Below, piece after piece: positions 8,806 through 18,169 of a stretch of DNA of 64,000 bases. Below the pieces are notes generated by a model. The model searched no databases. It had not been told where the DNA came from and saw only the letters and a list, made by a program, of their open reading frames with translations. Both the position numbers and the translations under genes were made by a program. The stretch covers positions 248,001 to 312,000 of the forward strand of contig JBBEBR010000014.1 of NCBI GenBank assembly GCA_040882225.1, read 5' to 3'. Each line of letters begins with the position of its first letter. Position 1 is the stretch's first letter. The DNA is from Gracilimonas sp040882225 (GTDB lineage Bacteria; Bacteroidota; Rhodothermia; Balneolales; Balneolaceae).

Positions 8806-10104
8806 TTAGCCTTGCTTCACCCATTTTGCCAGTTCAGAGAAAGTAGGCTTTTTGCCGTACATCAGAATACCAACACGGTATATTTTAGCCGCCAGCCAGA
8901 TAATCCCGAGGAAAGTCACCACCATTAAAATGATCGAAACGGCTATTTCCCAAAAAGGAACAGAAGTAGAAGCAATCCGCGATATCATATTAATGGGGGC
9001 GGTTAGAGGGAACAGCGATGAAAACACAGCCAATGCTCCGTCCGGGCTTTCGATCACTTTTGTGTTCAGGAAATACCCTATGAAAATCGGAATAGCGACA
9101 GGAATCATAAATTGCTGCGTGTCCTGCTCTGTTTCAACGGCTGCGCCAATTGCGGCGAAAACAGCGCTGTAAATCAGAAATCCGAGGAAGAAGAAAATAA
9201 AGAAATACACAAATACAGAAGGATCAACAATCATTTGATTGAGTGAAGCCGGGTCGAAAGAAGATGCGGCTGCTTCTGCGGCTCCTTCAGGTAAACTTTC
9301 CATTTGTGCGTCCATAATCAAAGTTGCGATAGGAGCGGCGGCAATGGAAAGGCCGATGTAGAATAATATCCAGATACCAAACTGCGTAACGGCCATGGCA
9401 AGAATGCCAAAAAGCTTCCCGAACATTAACTCAATAGGCTTAATAGATGATGCGATAACCTCCACAATCCGGTTCGTCTTTTCCTCAAGAACGCTTCTCA
9501 TCAGAATTGATCCGTAGATGAAAATCCCCATAAAAATGAGGAGGCCAAGTACGAAACCCAATGCGGATGCGAAAAGGGTATTGTCTTTTTCTTCACCCTC
9601 AGCGGTAAGTTTTATGGCTTCCAGGCCTGTTCGGGTTTCAAAAATATTTCGAATTTCAGAGGACACATTTTCGCGGGAAAGGCGTTCTTCCCGAACTGCA
9701 TCACGTAAATCAGAGCGAACCGCGCTGATAAAAGATAAGCCGCCACTGCCGCCATGCATCAGCACCGGTGATTTCGAATCCATGATAACCGCATCATCAA
9801 GAATAATGAAACCATCCATTTCGCCTGCTAAAACCTGCGATCTGAGTGAATCTGTTGGCACGTTACTTACATCAAAATAGCGGGCTTCATTGGCTTCTTG
9901 CAGCCTTTCATAAAGTACTCCGGTGTTATCTAAAATTCCGATCTGCTTTTCTACATCCGAATCCGAAATACTGATGAAAACAATAATGGCAAGAAAAGCA
10001 ACTAAAGCCAGAGGCGTAAGAGCGGTTGAAATAATGAACGACTTACTTTTTACTTTTGTGAGATATTCTCTTTTAAGTACTAAAAATATTTTTTGAAAAC
10101 TCAT
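8806..10104 (-). CDS. ABC-2 type transporter permease (NatB-like)
   Basis: A 432-residue membrane protein. It has one transmembrane helix near residues 25-48, a ~130-residue extracytoplasmic domain, then five to six helices (about 185-425), the usual layout of ABC2_membrane_3/NatB permeases. The segment M-R-S-V-L-E-E-K-T-N-R-I-V-E-V near 203-217 is the family's cytoplasmic coupling region. It is encoded downstream of its ATPase with a 4-nt overlap, so the pair forms an exporter. Family members export Na+, drugs or other compounds; the substrate here is unknown. Confidence 0.88.
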   Translation of the reverse strand: MSFQKIFLVLKREYLTKVKSKSFIISTALTPLALVAFLAIIVFISISDSDVEKQIGILDNTGVLYERLQEANEARYFDVSNVPTDSLRSQVLAGEMDGFIILDDAVIMDSKSPVLMHGGSGGLSFISAVRSDLRDAVREERLSRENVSSEIRNIFETRTGLEAIKLTAEGEEKDNTLFASALGFVLGLLIFMGIFIYGSILMRSVLEEKTNRIVEVIASSIKPIELMFGKLFGILAMAVTQFGIWILFYIGLSIAAAPIATLIMDAQMESLPEGAAEAAASSFDPASLNQMIVDPSVFVYFFIFFFLGFLIYSAVFAAIGAAVETEQDTQQFMIPVAIPIFIGYFLNTKVIESPDGALAVFSSLFPLTAPINMISRIASTSVPFWEIAVSIILMVVTFLGIIWLAAKIYRVGILMYGKKPTFSELAKWVKQG

Positions 10105-11027
10105 GATAATCCAAGCTCCGCTTTTTTGATGTTATCTTCCCCGACCGTGGAAATGAAAATTTCGTTTAAAGATGGTTCAATGCGTTCAAATTTGTGAATT
10201 TCTGCATGTTCCATCGCAAGCTTCAAAATATCCTGCATACTTTGGCCATTCAGCACCCTGATCTCAGCAAAGTTTGTAGACCGGTTATTGATGCGTACAT
10301 CAGTGAGTTTATCCAAAAATGATCCATCGCCTTCAAACTCAAGATTGATGGTGTTATTTCCGAACGATGATTTTATCTCCCGGAGTTTCCCCTGTAATAC
10401 CGCTTCTCCATTGTTGAAAAGGCAGATATCATCACACATTTGCTCCACTTGTTCCATGCGGTGTGTTGAGAAAAGAATGGTTTTGCCCTGATCTTTTAAC
10501 TCAATAATGATTTCTTTCAAAGTTTCACTGTTGATGGGATCAAGTCCACTGAAAGGCTCATCAAAGATGTAAATATCAGGATCGTGAGCGATGGTGGCTA
10601 TAAACTGTATTTTTTGCGACATCCCTTTTGACAGTTCACCCACTTCCTTCTTTTTCCAGTCGGAAGCGCCAAATCGCTCAAGCCAGTAATCAATAGCTTT
10701 TTTTGCTTCTTGTGATTTCAACCCTTTTAGCTGGGTCAAATATAACAGCTGATCCATTACCTTCATTTTTTTATAAAGGCCCCGCTCTTCCGGCATATAG
10801 CCAATCATGGTTTGCGTCTCAGGACTCGCTTCAATTCCATTTATGGTAATATTACCCGAATCGGGCGTAAGAATATAATTGATCATTCGGATGGTGGTAG
10901 TTTTACCAGCACCATTAGGCCCGAGCAACCCGAATATGCGCCCTTTTTCAACTTCGAAATTCACATCATTTACAGCAACAGTTTTCCCAAATGCTTTTTT
11001 GATGTTATTCACTTTAATAACTGCCAT
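10101..11027 (-). CDS. ABC transporter ATP-binding protein (NatA-like)
   Basis: A 308-residue ATPase: Walker A G-P-N-G-A-G-K-T-T near residue 37-45, signature L-S-K-G-M-S-Q near 136, Walker B I-Y-I-F-D-E-P near 160, D-loop S-G-L-D-P and H-loop S-T-H near 194. The C-terminal ~90 residues form the DUF4162-type extension common in ABC-2 exporters. It pairs with the overlapping permease gene (ATGA overlap at 10101-10104). The upstream gap of 145 nt to the divergent glgA holds both promoters. Confidence 0.92.
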   Translation of the reverse strand: MAVIKVNNIKKAFGKTVAVNDVNFEVEKGRIFGLLGPNGAGKTTTIRMINYILTPDSGNITINGIEASPETQTMIGYMPEERGLYKKMKVMDQLLYLTQLKGLKSQEAKKAIDYWLERFGASDWKKKEVGELSKGMSQKIQFIATIAHDPDIYIFDEPFSGLDPINSETLKEIIIELKDQGKTILFSTHRMEQVEQMCDDICLFNNGEAVLQGKLREIKSSFGNNTINLEFEGDGSFLDKLTDVRINNRSTNFAEIRVLNGQSMQDILKLAMEHAEIHKFERIEPSLNEIFISTVGEDNIKKAELGLS

Positions 11028-11172
11028 AATTGCCTCAGTGTTAATTAATTAAAAAGAGTGGAAGAATGACCTGTATTTCTTTGCAAGATGCCCAAAGATT
11101 CCTTATTACTTATATATGCAATTAGTCATTGCCCCGAACAACGAAATTAAACATAATAGGTTTCAGTAAAAG

Positions 11173-12612
11173 ATGCACATACTTCATATTAGTGCTGAAT
11201 GTTTTCCAGCGGCAAAAGTAGGCGGTCTTGCAGATGTGGTGGGTTCACTGCCAAAATATTTAAACAAGCTCGGAGAACATTGCGAAGTGTTAATCCCAAA
11301 GTATGGCAATCATTGGCTCTCTTCCAAAAAATTTGAAGTGGTTTATGAAAGCTCGTTTTTGATGGGTTTGGATAAAGTTTCTTTCTCCGTTCAGAAGCTG
11401 AAGGAGAACAATCTGGGATATCCTTTTTTTGTGATTGATATTCCCGGCCGCTTCGACAGGCCCGGTATTTATATTGATCCCTGGTCGGGGCACGGGTATT
11501 GGGATGAATTCGAACGCTTTTTGGGATTCCAGATTGCGGCGCTCGAATGGGTAAAGCACCAAAAAAATAAACCGGATATTTTGCACTGTCACGACCACCA
11601 CACCGGATTGCTTCCTTTTATGATGGCACAGTGCAATCGCTACCGAGAGTTATCTGGAATTCCTGCCGTTACAACCGTTCATAATGCGGAATATCACGGC
11701 CAATACGCTCTCGATAATTATAAGCAGCTGCCCGCTTTTAACATCAAGAATATTGGGTTGCTGGAATGGAACGGGGAGTTGAATTCGTTGGCATCCGCGT
11801 TGAAATGCGCTTGGAAAATCACCACTGTTTCTCAGAGTTATATGGATGAATTGGCCGAGGAAAGCAGCGGGCTTGAGTCACTTTTCCGGCAGGAGAGGCA
11901 AAAATCTACCGGGATTATCAACGGAATTGATACTGAGGTTTGGGATCCTGAAACAGATGAATTGCTGGAATTCAATTTCACCACAAAAAACAGGAAGACT
12001 GGAAAGCAGAAGAACAAAGAATTTTTGTGTGAGGAATTTGGGTTGAATCCTGAGTTCCCAACTATTGCTTTTATAGGAAGGCTGGTTCGCGAAAAAGGGG
12101 CTGACTTACTTCCTGATCTTTTCAAGGAGTATATCCATTCAGGAAAAGAAGTGAATTTCATTTTATTGGGAACGGGAGATCCTCAGCTGCACCAAATCTT
12201 TTCGCGCATGCAAAACGATCATATTGGTTATTTTGATGCCACTCTGGAATACAACGAAAAACTGGCGCATCAAATTTATGCAGGCTCCAATTTTATTCTG
12301 ATGCCTTCCCGTGTTGAACCTTGCGGGCTCAACCAAATGTTTGCCATGAGATATGGAACTGTGCCGATTGTTCGCGGAGTAGGAGGACTTAAGGACAGCG
12401 TGCGTGATATTTCGGAGCCGGGCGGTTATGGAATTATTTTCAAAGACTTCAGTTTAGAAGAAGCGTCTGCCGCAATCGATCGTGCCGTAGATTTATTTTT
12501 CACCCAAAAAAAATTCGGGAAAGTTAGTAACACCGTCATGAAGCTCGATTTTTCCTGGAGCCGCTCGGCCCGTGAGTATTTAAAAATGTATAAAGCTTTA
12601 AACCAAAAATAG
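11173..12612 (+). CDS. glgA: Glycogen synthase (ADP-glucose alpha-glucan glucosyltransferase)
   Basis: A 479-residue GT5 enzyme that adds glucose from ADP-glucose to the growing alpha-1,4-glucan in the cytoplasm. Visible family motifs are K-V-G-G-L-A-D-V at residues ~16-23 (ADP-glucose binding), I-N-G-I-D-T-E-V-W near 245, the retaining-glycosyltransferase segment I-G-R-L-V-R-E-K-G near 302, and E-P-C-G-L-N-Q-M-F near 378. The length is normal. The gene for the substrate-making enzyme GlgC follows after 7 nt, so the two steps of glycogen synthesis are made together. Confidence 0.96.
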   Translation: MHILHISAECFPAAKVGGLADVVGSLPKYLNKLGEHCEVLIPKYGNHWLSSKKFEVVYESSFLMGLDKVSFSVQKLKENNLGYPFFVIDIPGRFDRPGIYIDPWSGHGYWDEFERFLGFQIAALEWVKHQKNKPDILHCHDHHTGLLPFMMAQCNRYRELSGIPAVTTVHNAEYHGQYALDNYKQLPAFNIKNIGLLEWNGELNSLASALKCAWKITTVSQSYMDELAEESSGLESLFRQERQKSTGIINGIDTEVWDPETDELLEFNFTTKNRKTGKQKNKEFLCEEFGLNPEFPTIAFIGRLVREKGADLLPDLFKEYIHSGKEVNFILLGTGDPQLHQIFSRMQNDHIGYFDATLEYNEKLAHQIYAGSNFILMPSRVEPCGLNQMFAMRYGTVPIVRGVGGLKDSVRDISEPGGYGIIFKDFSLEEASAAIDRAVDLFFTQKKFGKVSNTVMKLDFSWSRSAREYLKMYKALNQK

Positions 12613-12619
12613 AGGAAAT

Positions 12620-13891
12620 ATGAAAAGCTCAGTTATTGCTGTAATTTTAGGAGGAGGCAGGGGTACACGGCTGTTTCCGCTTACCGATCATCGTTCGAAA
12701 CCAGCAGTTCCTGTGGGAGGAAAATATCGTTTGGTGGATATTCCCATTTCAAATTGTTTGAATGCCGGAATTCGTAGGATTTATGTGTTAACCCAATTTA
12801 ATTCCGCTTCCTTAAATCGTCACATCAAAAACACGTATAATTTTGATGTGTTCAGCAGCGGTTTTGTAGACATTTTAGCAGCAGAACAGACACCCGATAG
12901 TCAGGATTGGTTTCAGGGTACAGCCGATGCGGTAAAGCAATCGGTACATCATATGGAGAATCATGATTATGAGCATGTTCTGATTTTATCCGGCGATCAG
13001 CTTTATCAAATGGATTATCGCAAGTTATTACAACGTCACAAAGAAAATAACGCGGATTTAACAGTTGCCACCATTCCCGTAAAGGCTGCCGATGCTACAG
13101 GTTTCGGGATTATGAAAACAAATGGTGAGGGAATCATCGAAAGTTTTGTGGAAAAACCCTCAGCGGAAGAGCTGGACAAATGGAAGTCGAAAGTTCCTGA
13201 ACCGTATAGCAGCGAAGGCAAAGATTACCTTGCCTCGATGGGGATTTACATATTCAACAGAAGTGTACTTAAAAAGCTATTTGATGATAACCCCGATGCT
13301 ACGGATTTCGGTAAGGAACTTATTCCAAAATGTGTGACCGGTGGACAGAAAGTGTGCAGTTATGAATTTGGCGGTTATTGGACGGATATCGGAACTATCG
13401 ATTCTTTCTTTGAAGCCAACCTTGCTTTAGCCGATACCATCCCTGATTTCAACCTCTACGATAATGAGAATTTCGTTTATACACGCGCTCGTTTACTTCC
13501 CGCATCAAAACTTATGGGCACTACACTTGAGCACGCGCTAATGGCAGAAGGATGTATCATTGAGGCAAGCCGCATAGTTCGGTCTGTTATTGGGATTAGG
13601 TCAAGGATTGGGAAAGGATCAACGGTGGAGTATTCAATCTTGATGGGGAACGACTACTTTCAGGATCGTTCGGTTGTGGAAAGCGCATCAGCTGAAAAAC
13701 CAGCTTGGGGAGTAGGGCAGCGTTGCTATATCAGCAATGCGATAATTGATAAAAATGTTGCCATTGGGAATGATGTACGCATTGTGGGGGGGAAGCATCT
13801 CGAAGACGGCGACCATAAATATCATTATGTGCGCGATGGAGTCGTAATTGTGAGCAAGGGAACTGTGATTCCTGACGGAACCATTATTTGA
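12620..13891 (+). CDS. glgC: Glucose-1-phosphate adenylyltransferase
   Basis: A 423-residue nucleotidyltransferase that makes ADP-glucose from glucose-1-phosphate and ATP, the committed step of bacterial glycogen synthesis. The N-terminal pyrophosphorylase loop G-G-G-R-G-T-R-L-F-P-L (11-21), S-K-P-A-V-P-V-G-G-K (26-35) and F-V-E-K-P (about 174) are clear. The C-terminal part has left-handed beta-helix hexapeptides. It forms an operon with glgA and ends exactly where the convergent amidase gene ends. The N-terminus carries the usual R/K-rich allosteric region, so regulation by sugar phosphates is likely but not shown. Confidence 0.96.
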   Translation: MKSSVIAVILGGGRGTRLFPLTDHRSKPAVPVGGKYRLVDIPISNCLNAGIRRIYVLTQFNSASLNRHIKNTYNFDVFSSGFVDILAAEQTPDSQDWFQGTADAVKQSVHHMENHDYEHVLILSGDQLYQMDYRKLLQRHKENNADLTVATIPVKAADATGFGIMKTNGEGIIESFVEKPSAEELDKWKSKVPEPYSSEGKDYLASMGIYIFNRSVLKKLFDDNPDATDFGKELIPKCVTGGQKVCSYEFGGYWTDIGTIDSFFEANLALADTIPDFNLYDNENFVYTRARLLPASKLMGTTLEHALMAEGCIIEASRIVRSVIGIRSRIGKGSTVEYSILMGNDYFQDRSVVESASAEKPAWGVGQRCYISNAIIDKNVAIGNDVRIVGGKHLEDGDHKYHYVRDGVVIVSKGTVIPDGTII

Positions 13892-14479
13892 TCAATCCCT
13901 TAGTAAGGTTTCAATTTCTTTCTTGATGGTTCCATCCTCAAAATATTTATAGAGGTCTTTGCCCGGGCAAACGGTTTGTGCGGAGTAATCTTTATGACTG
14001 GCAATAGAGTCTACCGGAATTTCATATTCGCTGGCAATCCAGGCGCTAAGGTGTACGATGGCATCAATCTGAACCGGTTTAATCTTTTGAATTTCATAAT
14101 TTCCCACAACATTGATGAGCGCGTGACCTGTAGGGTCATACTCTGTATTGGTGTCGCCAGGATATTCAAGTGGCCGGTTTTCAAAAATCTTTCCTTCTAA
14201 ATCGATTGTGAAATGATAGGGGATATCAATCCATTTTTTATCAATCTGGCTAAAGGTCTGCAAGTTTCGCATGTATTCGTAAGGATTTTTATCCTCTAAA
14301 AACTCGACACCTGCATGGTGAATGGTGATGTGCGTGATTTCATGCTTTTCAATCTCACCCGTTAAAGCTTTACCTCCCCACTCTTCTTTAGAAATGATAT
14401 CCGGTTTTTCCACTTCATTTGTTGAAAGGAATAAAAAACTTCCTGAGATAAAAGAAAGAAGGATGATCAGTAATTTCAT
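13892..14479 (-). CDS. PGRP/N-acetylmuramoyl-L-alanine amidase type 2 domain protein
   Basis: A 195-residue protein with an N-terminal hydrophobic export signal and an amidase_2/PGRP fold. Zinc ligands are visible as I-H-H-A-G (residues ~52-56), H-K-D-Y (~162) and the C-P-G near 172; Y-H-F-T-I-D near 88 is the usual substrate-side strand. Such enzymes cut the amide between N-acetylmuramic acid and L-alanine in peptidoglycan. The upstream small membrane protein overlaps it by four bases, so the two are likely co-translated. It could work in cell-wall recycling or turnover. Confidence 0.85.
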   Translation of the reverse strand: MKLLIILLSFISGSFLFLSTNEVEKPDIISKEEWGGKALTGEIEKHEITHITIHHAGVEFLEDKNPYEYMRNLQTFSQIDKKWIDIPYHFTIDLEGKIFENRPLEYPGDTNTEYDPTGHALINVVGNYEIQKIKPVQIDAIVHLSAWIASEYEIPVDSIASHKDYSAQTVCPGKDLYKYFEDGTIKKEIETLLRD

Positions 14480-14694
14480 GTGCGTAATGTATTAGTATTT
14501 TCAATTCCGAAGTCCATACCATCCTTAACTCCCCGAACTATATCTTCAAGGCTAAAAACCAAACTCAGAATAAGCGCAACTACCGCTACCCAAATTAACA
14601 CTTTTTTTGGTTTAGATTTAAAGATCCCATACTTGTGGTTCAAAAAAATCATCACAAATAAAGTAACCGATATCCCTAATAAGAAATCAGACAT
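14476..14694 (-). CDS. Small two-helix membrane protein, unknown function
   Basis: Seventy-two residues with two hydrophobic helices (about 3-20 and 30-48) and a charged tail. Its stop overlaps the start of the amidase gene (ATGA), the best evidence that it is a real gene. I do not recognise the family. The location and overlap suggest a partner of the amidase at the inner membrane, but this is only inference. Confidence 0.55.
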   Translation of the reverse strand: MSDFLLGISVTLFVMIFLNHKYGIFKSKPKKVLIWVAVVALILSLVFSLEDIVRGVKDGMDFGIENTNTLRT

Positions 14695-14713
14695 TTGTCC
14701 CCTGTATTTTACC

Positions 14714-14747
14714 GAAAAAAAAAAGCCACTCTTTTTTTGAGTGGCTT
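14714..14747 (-). terminator. Rho-independent terminator of sucD
   Basis: On the minus strand a perfect 9-bp stem AAGCCACTC/GAGTGGCTT with a 7-nt A loop is followed by nine or more T. It starts 29 nt after the sucD stop codon. On the + strand the T-tract is missing, so it acts leftward only. Confidence 0.85.
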
Positions 14748-14775
14748 ATAGTATAGCTAAAACAAGTTTTAAAGT

Positions 14776-15651
14776 CTAAGCAGTTTCAAGTAGGTTTTTT
14801 AGGGTAATTCCTATTTCTGCCGGACTTTCTACCACGGTAATTCCCGCGGCTGCCAATGCTTTCTTTTTCTCCTGAGCGGTTCCTTTTCCACCGGAAATAA
14901 TAGCGCCTGCATGCCCCATTCGTCGGCCGGGAGGAGCTGTACTTCCCGCGATAAAGGCTACAACAGGTTTTGTTACATGTTCTTTGATGTAAGCTGCGGC
15001 TTCTTCTTCAGCGGTTCCGCCAATCTCACCAATAAGCACAATGGAATCGGTATTTGGATCGTCCTGAAGTAATTTAACAGCATCAAGATGTGTAGTTCCT
15101 ATGATTGGGTCTCCGCCAATTCCAATGGCTGTACTTTGTCCCAGCCCTTCTTTTGTGAGCTGATCAACTGCTTCGTAGGTAAGTGTTCCTGAACGGGAAA
15201 TAACGCCCACTTTTCCGGGAGTGAATATACTGCCGGGCATAATTCCAACTTTGGCTTCTCCGGGAGTAATTACGCCAGGACAATTAGGCCCAACCAATGT
15301 AGCTCCACGGCTTTTTACAATCTGTCGGGCTATAATCATATCCTTAACGGGAATGCCTTCGGTGATACAAATAATAACTTTGATGCCTGCAAAAGCTGCT
15401 TCCGTAATGGCATCTCCTGCAAAAGCCGGGGGTACAAAAATAATGGAAGTATTGGCTTTTTCCTGATCCACAGCCTCAGCTACCGTGTTAAAAACACGGC
15501 GATCTAAATGTTTCTGGCCGCCTTTTCCCGGGGTTACTCCGCCCACTACATTGGTGCCGTACTCTATCATTTGTTCGGCATGGAAGGTCCCTTCGCTTCC
15601 TGTAAATCCCTGTACAATCAGGCGGGTATCTTTTCCTACTAATACGCTCAT
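14776..15651 (-). CDS. sucD: Succinate-CoA ligase (ADP-forming) alpha subunit
   Basis: A 291-residue subunit of succinyl-CoA synthetase (TCA cycle, cytoplasm). It shows the CoA-binding Rossmann domain (V-Q-G-F-T-G-S-E-G-T-F-H, 12-23), P-G-K-G-G near 41, S-R-S-G-T-L-T-Y-E near 150-158 and the phosphohistidine loop G-H-A-G-A-I-I near 246. The ATG at 15651 is chosen because M-S-V-L-V-G-K-D-T-R is the family N-terminus; the frame stays open upstream only because it reads through a repeat. The beta subunit gene sucC is not in the window, so the two subunits are encoded apart. A strong terminator follows. Confidence 0.95.
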   Translation of the reverse strand: MSVLVGKDTRLIVQGFTGSEGTFHAEQMIEYGTNVVGGVTPGKGGQKHLDRRVFNTVAEAVDQEKANTSIIFVPPAFAGDAITEAAFAGIKVIICITEGIPVKDMIIARQIVKSRGATLVGPNCPGVITPGEAKVGIMPGSIFTPGKVGVISRSGTLTYEAVDQLTKEGLGQSTAIGIGGDPIIGTTHLDAVKLLQDDPNTDSIVLIGEIGGTAEEEAAAYIKEHVTKPVVAFIAGSTAPPGRRMGHAGAIISGGKGTAQEKKKALAAAGITVVESPAEIGITLKNLLETA

Positions 15652-15741
15652 TTCAATAATTTGATGATGATTAAAATTGGGGTCGGGAATATAGCATGAA
15701 AGGAAGGGAATTGAAATTGCTTTATTTGTGATTTTGGTGTC

Positions 15742-15890
15742 GTCATTGCGAGGAGATTTTGATTTCTGTAATGGGAAGGTGTATTTCGACGAAGCAAACT
15801 CCTTGATTAAGATTATGAGCGAATTCAGGGAGATTGCCGCGTCGGGAAGCAGGGTAATCTTGAAATACATTTCGGGCTCCTCGCAAAGAC
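15742..15890. repeat. Interspersed repeat with CATTGCGAGGAG terminal inverted repeats, copy 1
   Basis: About 149 bp starting GTCATTGCGAGGAG and ending CTCCTCGCAAAGAC, so the ends are inverted repeats. The inner part shares long stretches with copy 2 at 15920-16067, for example CGAAGCAAACTCCTTGAT and GCGAATTCAGGGAGATTGCC. Elements with this end sequence are a widespread non-coding repeat type in bacteria. It lies upstream of sucD and artificially extends the open frame of that gene. Confidence 0.8.
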
Positions 15891-15919
15891 AGTGTAGGAT
15901 GGGTTAAGTAGCATGGATA

Positions 15920-16067
15920 GTCATTGCGAGGAGCTTTTGAATTTGATGGGGGAAGAGATACATCGGCGAAGCAAACTCCTTGATAAGCTTTTTAAGCGAA
16001 TTCAGGGAGATTGCCCCGTCGGCGAGCTTGGTTATCTTGAACTGCATTCCGGGCTCCTCGCAATGAC
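15920..16067. repeat. Interspersed repeat with CATTGCGAGGAG terminal inverted repeats, copy 2
   Basis: About 148 bp, GTCATTGCGAGGAG … CTCCTCGCAATGAC, perfect 14-nt terminal inverted repeats, same orientation as copy 1 and 29 nt from it. It ends 80 nt before dnaG. The more perfect ends suggest that this copy is younger than copy 1. Confidence 0.8.
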
Positions 16068-16147
16068 GGTGGTGGAGTACTTGCAAATACTGTAACAAAC
16101 TTTGAATTCCATCCTTACTTCATCCCCAAAATTGTTATCATTGTTTT

Positions 16148-18169
16148 ATGATAAGTGACGAGAAAAAAGAGGAGGTCCGGGCAGCCGCTGATATTGTGGA
16201 GGTGGTTTCGGACTACGTAAAACTCAAACGTTCGGGGAGCGGATACACCGGGCTGTGTCCTTATCATAATGAAAAAACGCCTTCTTTTAATGTTACACCA
16301 AAGTTGGGAATTTTTAAATGTTTTGGCTGTGGTGAATCCGGCGATGTGTTTAAATTTGTGATGGATCAGGAAGGGATTGGATTTGTGGAATCCATTCGTC
16401 AGCTTGCCGAGCGCTATGGAGTTTTCATTCCAGAAGATGAAAATGAAGAACCGAGCGAAACTACTCAGCTTCGGGAAGGTATTTATCACGCCCTGAAGTT
16501 TGCGGGCGTTTATTTCTATCGTAACCTGATTGAAAATCCCGACGCCGAAAAAGCGCTTAAATATTTAGAAGGAAGAGGGTACAGTGCTGCGGTTTTTAAA
16601 AAATATGGATTAGGCTACGCTCCGTCTGGCGGTGAAGATCTTTTTAAAGCCGCCAAAAATGTCGGAGTTGCCGAAGAGTATTTGATTGAGGCGGATCTGA
16701 TAAAGAGAAGTAACCGTGGAGACGGTTTCTACGACACTTTCCGGGGCAGGCTGATGTTCCCAATTTTCAATCCTACGGGCAAGGTTATCGCTTTTGCGGG
16801 ACGTGTTTTGGGGAATGAAAAGACCGCGAAATACATCAATTCTGCACAAACTAAAGTGTATAATAAAAGCGAAGTGGTGTATGGGGTGAATTTTGCTCGG
16901 AATGAAATCCGGAAGCATAAAGAAGTAATTTTAGTGGAAGGATACACCGATGTTATTACTCTGATGGAGCATGGAATCGGGAATGTGGTTGCAAGCAGTG
17001 GAACTTCTCTTACTCCCGGACAGATGAAGATTCTTCACCGGTATGGCGAGCGAATTATAATGATTTATGATTCCGACAGTGCCGGACAAACGGCTATGAA
17101 GCGCGGAATCAATATTGCGCTGCAGGAAGGCATGGAAGTGCAGTTGCTTGAATTGCCCGAAGGGCAGGATCCGGATTCTTTTGTGAAGCAGTTTGGGAAA
17201 GAATCTTTTGAGGAGTTGAAGAAAGAGGAAGCCGGTGATTTCGTGAATTTTTTGCTGCAAAAAGCGGAAGAAGAACAGCGGCTGGAAAAACCTGTGGAGC
17301 AGAAAAAAGTAATTTCAGAGATACTGGAAGCCATTGCTCATATTCCGGACGAGATTCAGAGGCAAGTGTATGTGCAGCATCTGCATCAGAAAACGCAGAA
17401 ATTTCGCCGCGGAACCGACCGTGATTTATTCCTGGAACTGGAGCGGGTGTTGAATGCAAAACGGCTTGAGGATAATCGCTCCCAAAAAAGAGAGGAGGTA
17501 AGGCAACGTGTTCAGGAAGAGCGGGGAGAAAACAGGCCGGATGCCGAAGTCCCTTTTCCAGAAGATGATGTTCCCGGATTTAAGCCTCAGCCGCCATCAC
17601 CCCAAACAAAAAAGAAGCCACATTACGAGAAAGAACTAATTCGCCTAATGATCACGTACGGCCGTGATATGGTGGAATTTATCTGCTCAATCACTAACGA
17701 CCGTTTATTTGAGGACGAAGAATTACGGATGTTTTTTATGGATATCGTTGAGCGGTATAAAAATGAGGAAGAAATTTCGATTAAGGCTTATACGGGGAAA
17801 CCGGAACCCTTTCCAAGGCTGGCGGGAGATGTGTTATTAGAGCAGTATTCGGCAAGTGAGCGCCATGCTGAAAAAGTGGGGCAAAAGTATGAGCCTGATA
17901 AAAATCCATATCGTTCAGCGAAAAGCACTATTCGTACCTTTGAAATCAGCTTTTATAAGCGAAAACTGAATGAGCTTTCTGCAAAAATTGGACAAGCTTC
18001 GGGCGATGAGAAACTGGAACTGATTAAAAAGCAGAAAGAGATAAAGTCGAAGCTTACCCGAAGAGACAGCACGGATCCTGATGATTTATATCCTGACCCG
18101 GAAAACGCGCCAAAAGAACAGGTTAGTGATGGGGGGTTCAATTATAAGATGAGGAACAGGGATCACTGA
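16148..18169 (+). CDS. dnaG: DNA primase
   Basis: A 673-residue primase that lays RNA primers for DNA replication. The N-terminal CHC2 zinc ribbon is visible (C-P-Y-H near residue 38 and C-F-G-C near 59). The TOPRIM centre has V-E-G-Y-T-D near 263 and Y-D-S-D-S-A-G near 309. The C-terminal ~200 residues are the less conserved helicase-binding part, joined by a charged, proline-rich linker (about 445-500). The last codons GAT CAC TGA coincide with the beginning of a repeat that also ends tex. It stands alone, not in the rpsU-dnaG-rpoD arrangement of proteobacteria. Confidence 0.96.
   Translation: MISDEKKEEVRAAADIVEVVSDYVKLKRSGSGYTGLCPYHNEKTPSFNVTPKLGIFKCFGCGESGDVFKFVMDQEGIGFVESIRQLAERYGVFIPEDENEEPSETTQLREGIYHALKFAGVYFYRNLIENPDAEKALKYLEGRGYSAAVFKKYGLGYAPSGGEDLFKAAKNVGVAEEYLIEADLIKRSNRGDGFYDTFRGRLMFPIFNPTGKVIAFAGRVLGNEKTAKYINSAQTKVYNKSEVVYGVNFARNEIRKHKEVILVEGYTDVITLMEHGIGNVVASSGTSLTPGQMKILHRYGERIIMIYDSDSAGQTAMKRGINIALQEGMEVQLLELPEGQDPDSFVKQFGKESFEELKKEEAGDFVNFLLQKAEEEQRLEKPVEQKKVISEILEAIAHIPDEIQRQVYVQHLHQKTQKFRRGTDRDLFLELERVLNAKRLEDNRSQKREEVRQRVQEERGENRPDAEVPFPEDDVPGFKPQPPSPQTKKKPHYEKELIRLMITYGRDMVEFICSITNDRLFEDEELRMFFMDIVERYKNEEEISIKAYTGKPEPFPRLAGDVLLEQYSASERHAEKVGQKYEPDKNPYRSAKSTIRTFEISFYKRKLNELSAKIGQASGDEKLELIKKQKEIKSKLTRRDSTDPDDLYPDPENAPKEQVSDGGFNYKMRNRDH

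Noticed and set aside
15652..15870. 73-residue N-terminal extension of SucD
   Set aside because: The extension is a translation of the CATTGCGAGGAG element; the family N-terminus is at 15651.
15904..16098. 64-aa frame and its 60-aa opposite
   Set aside because: Both read through the second CATTGCGAGGAG element.
16931..17459. Several minus-strand frames within dnaG
   Set aside because: Shadows of the dnaG coding sequence.
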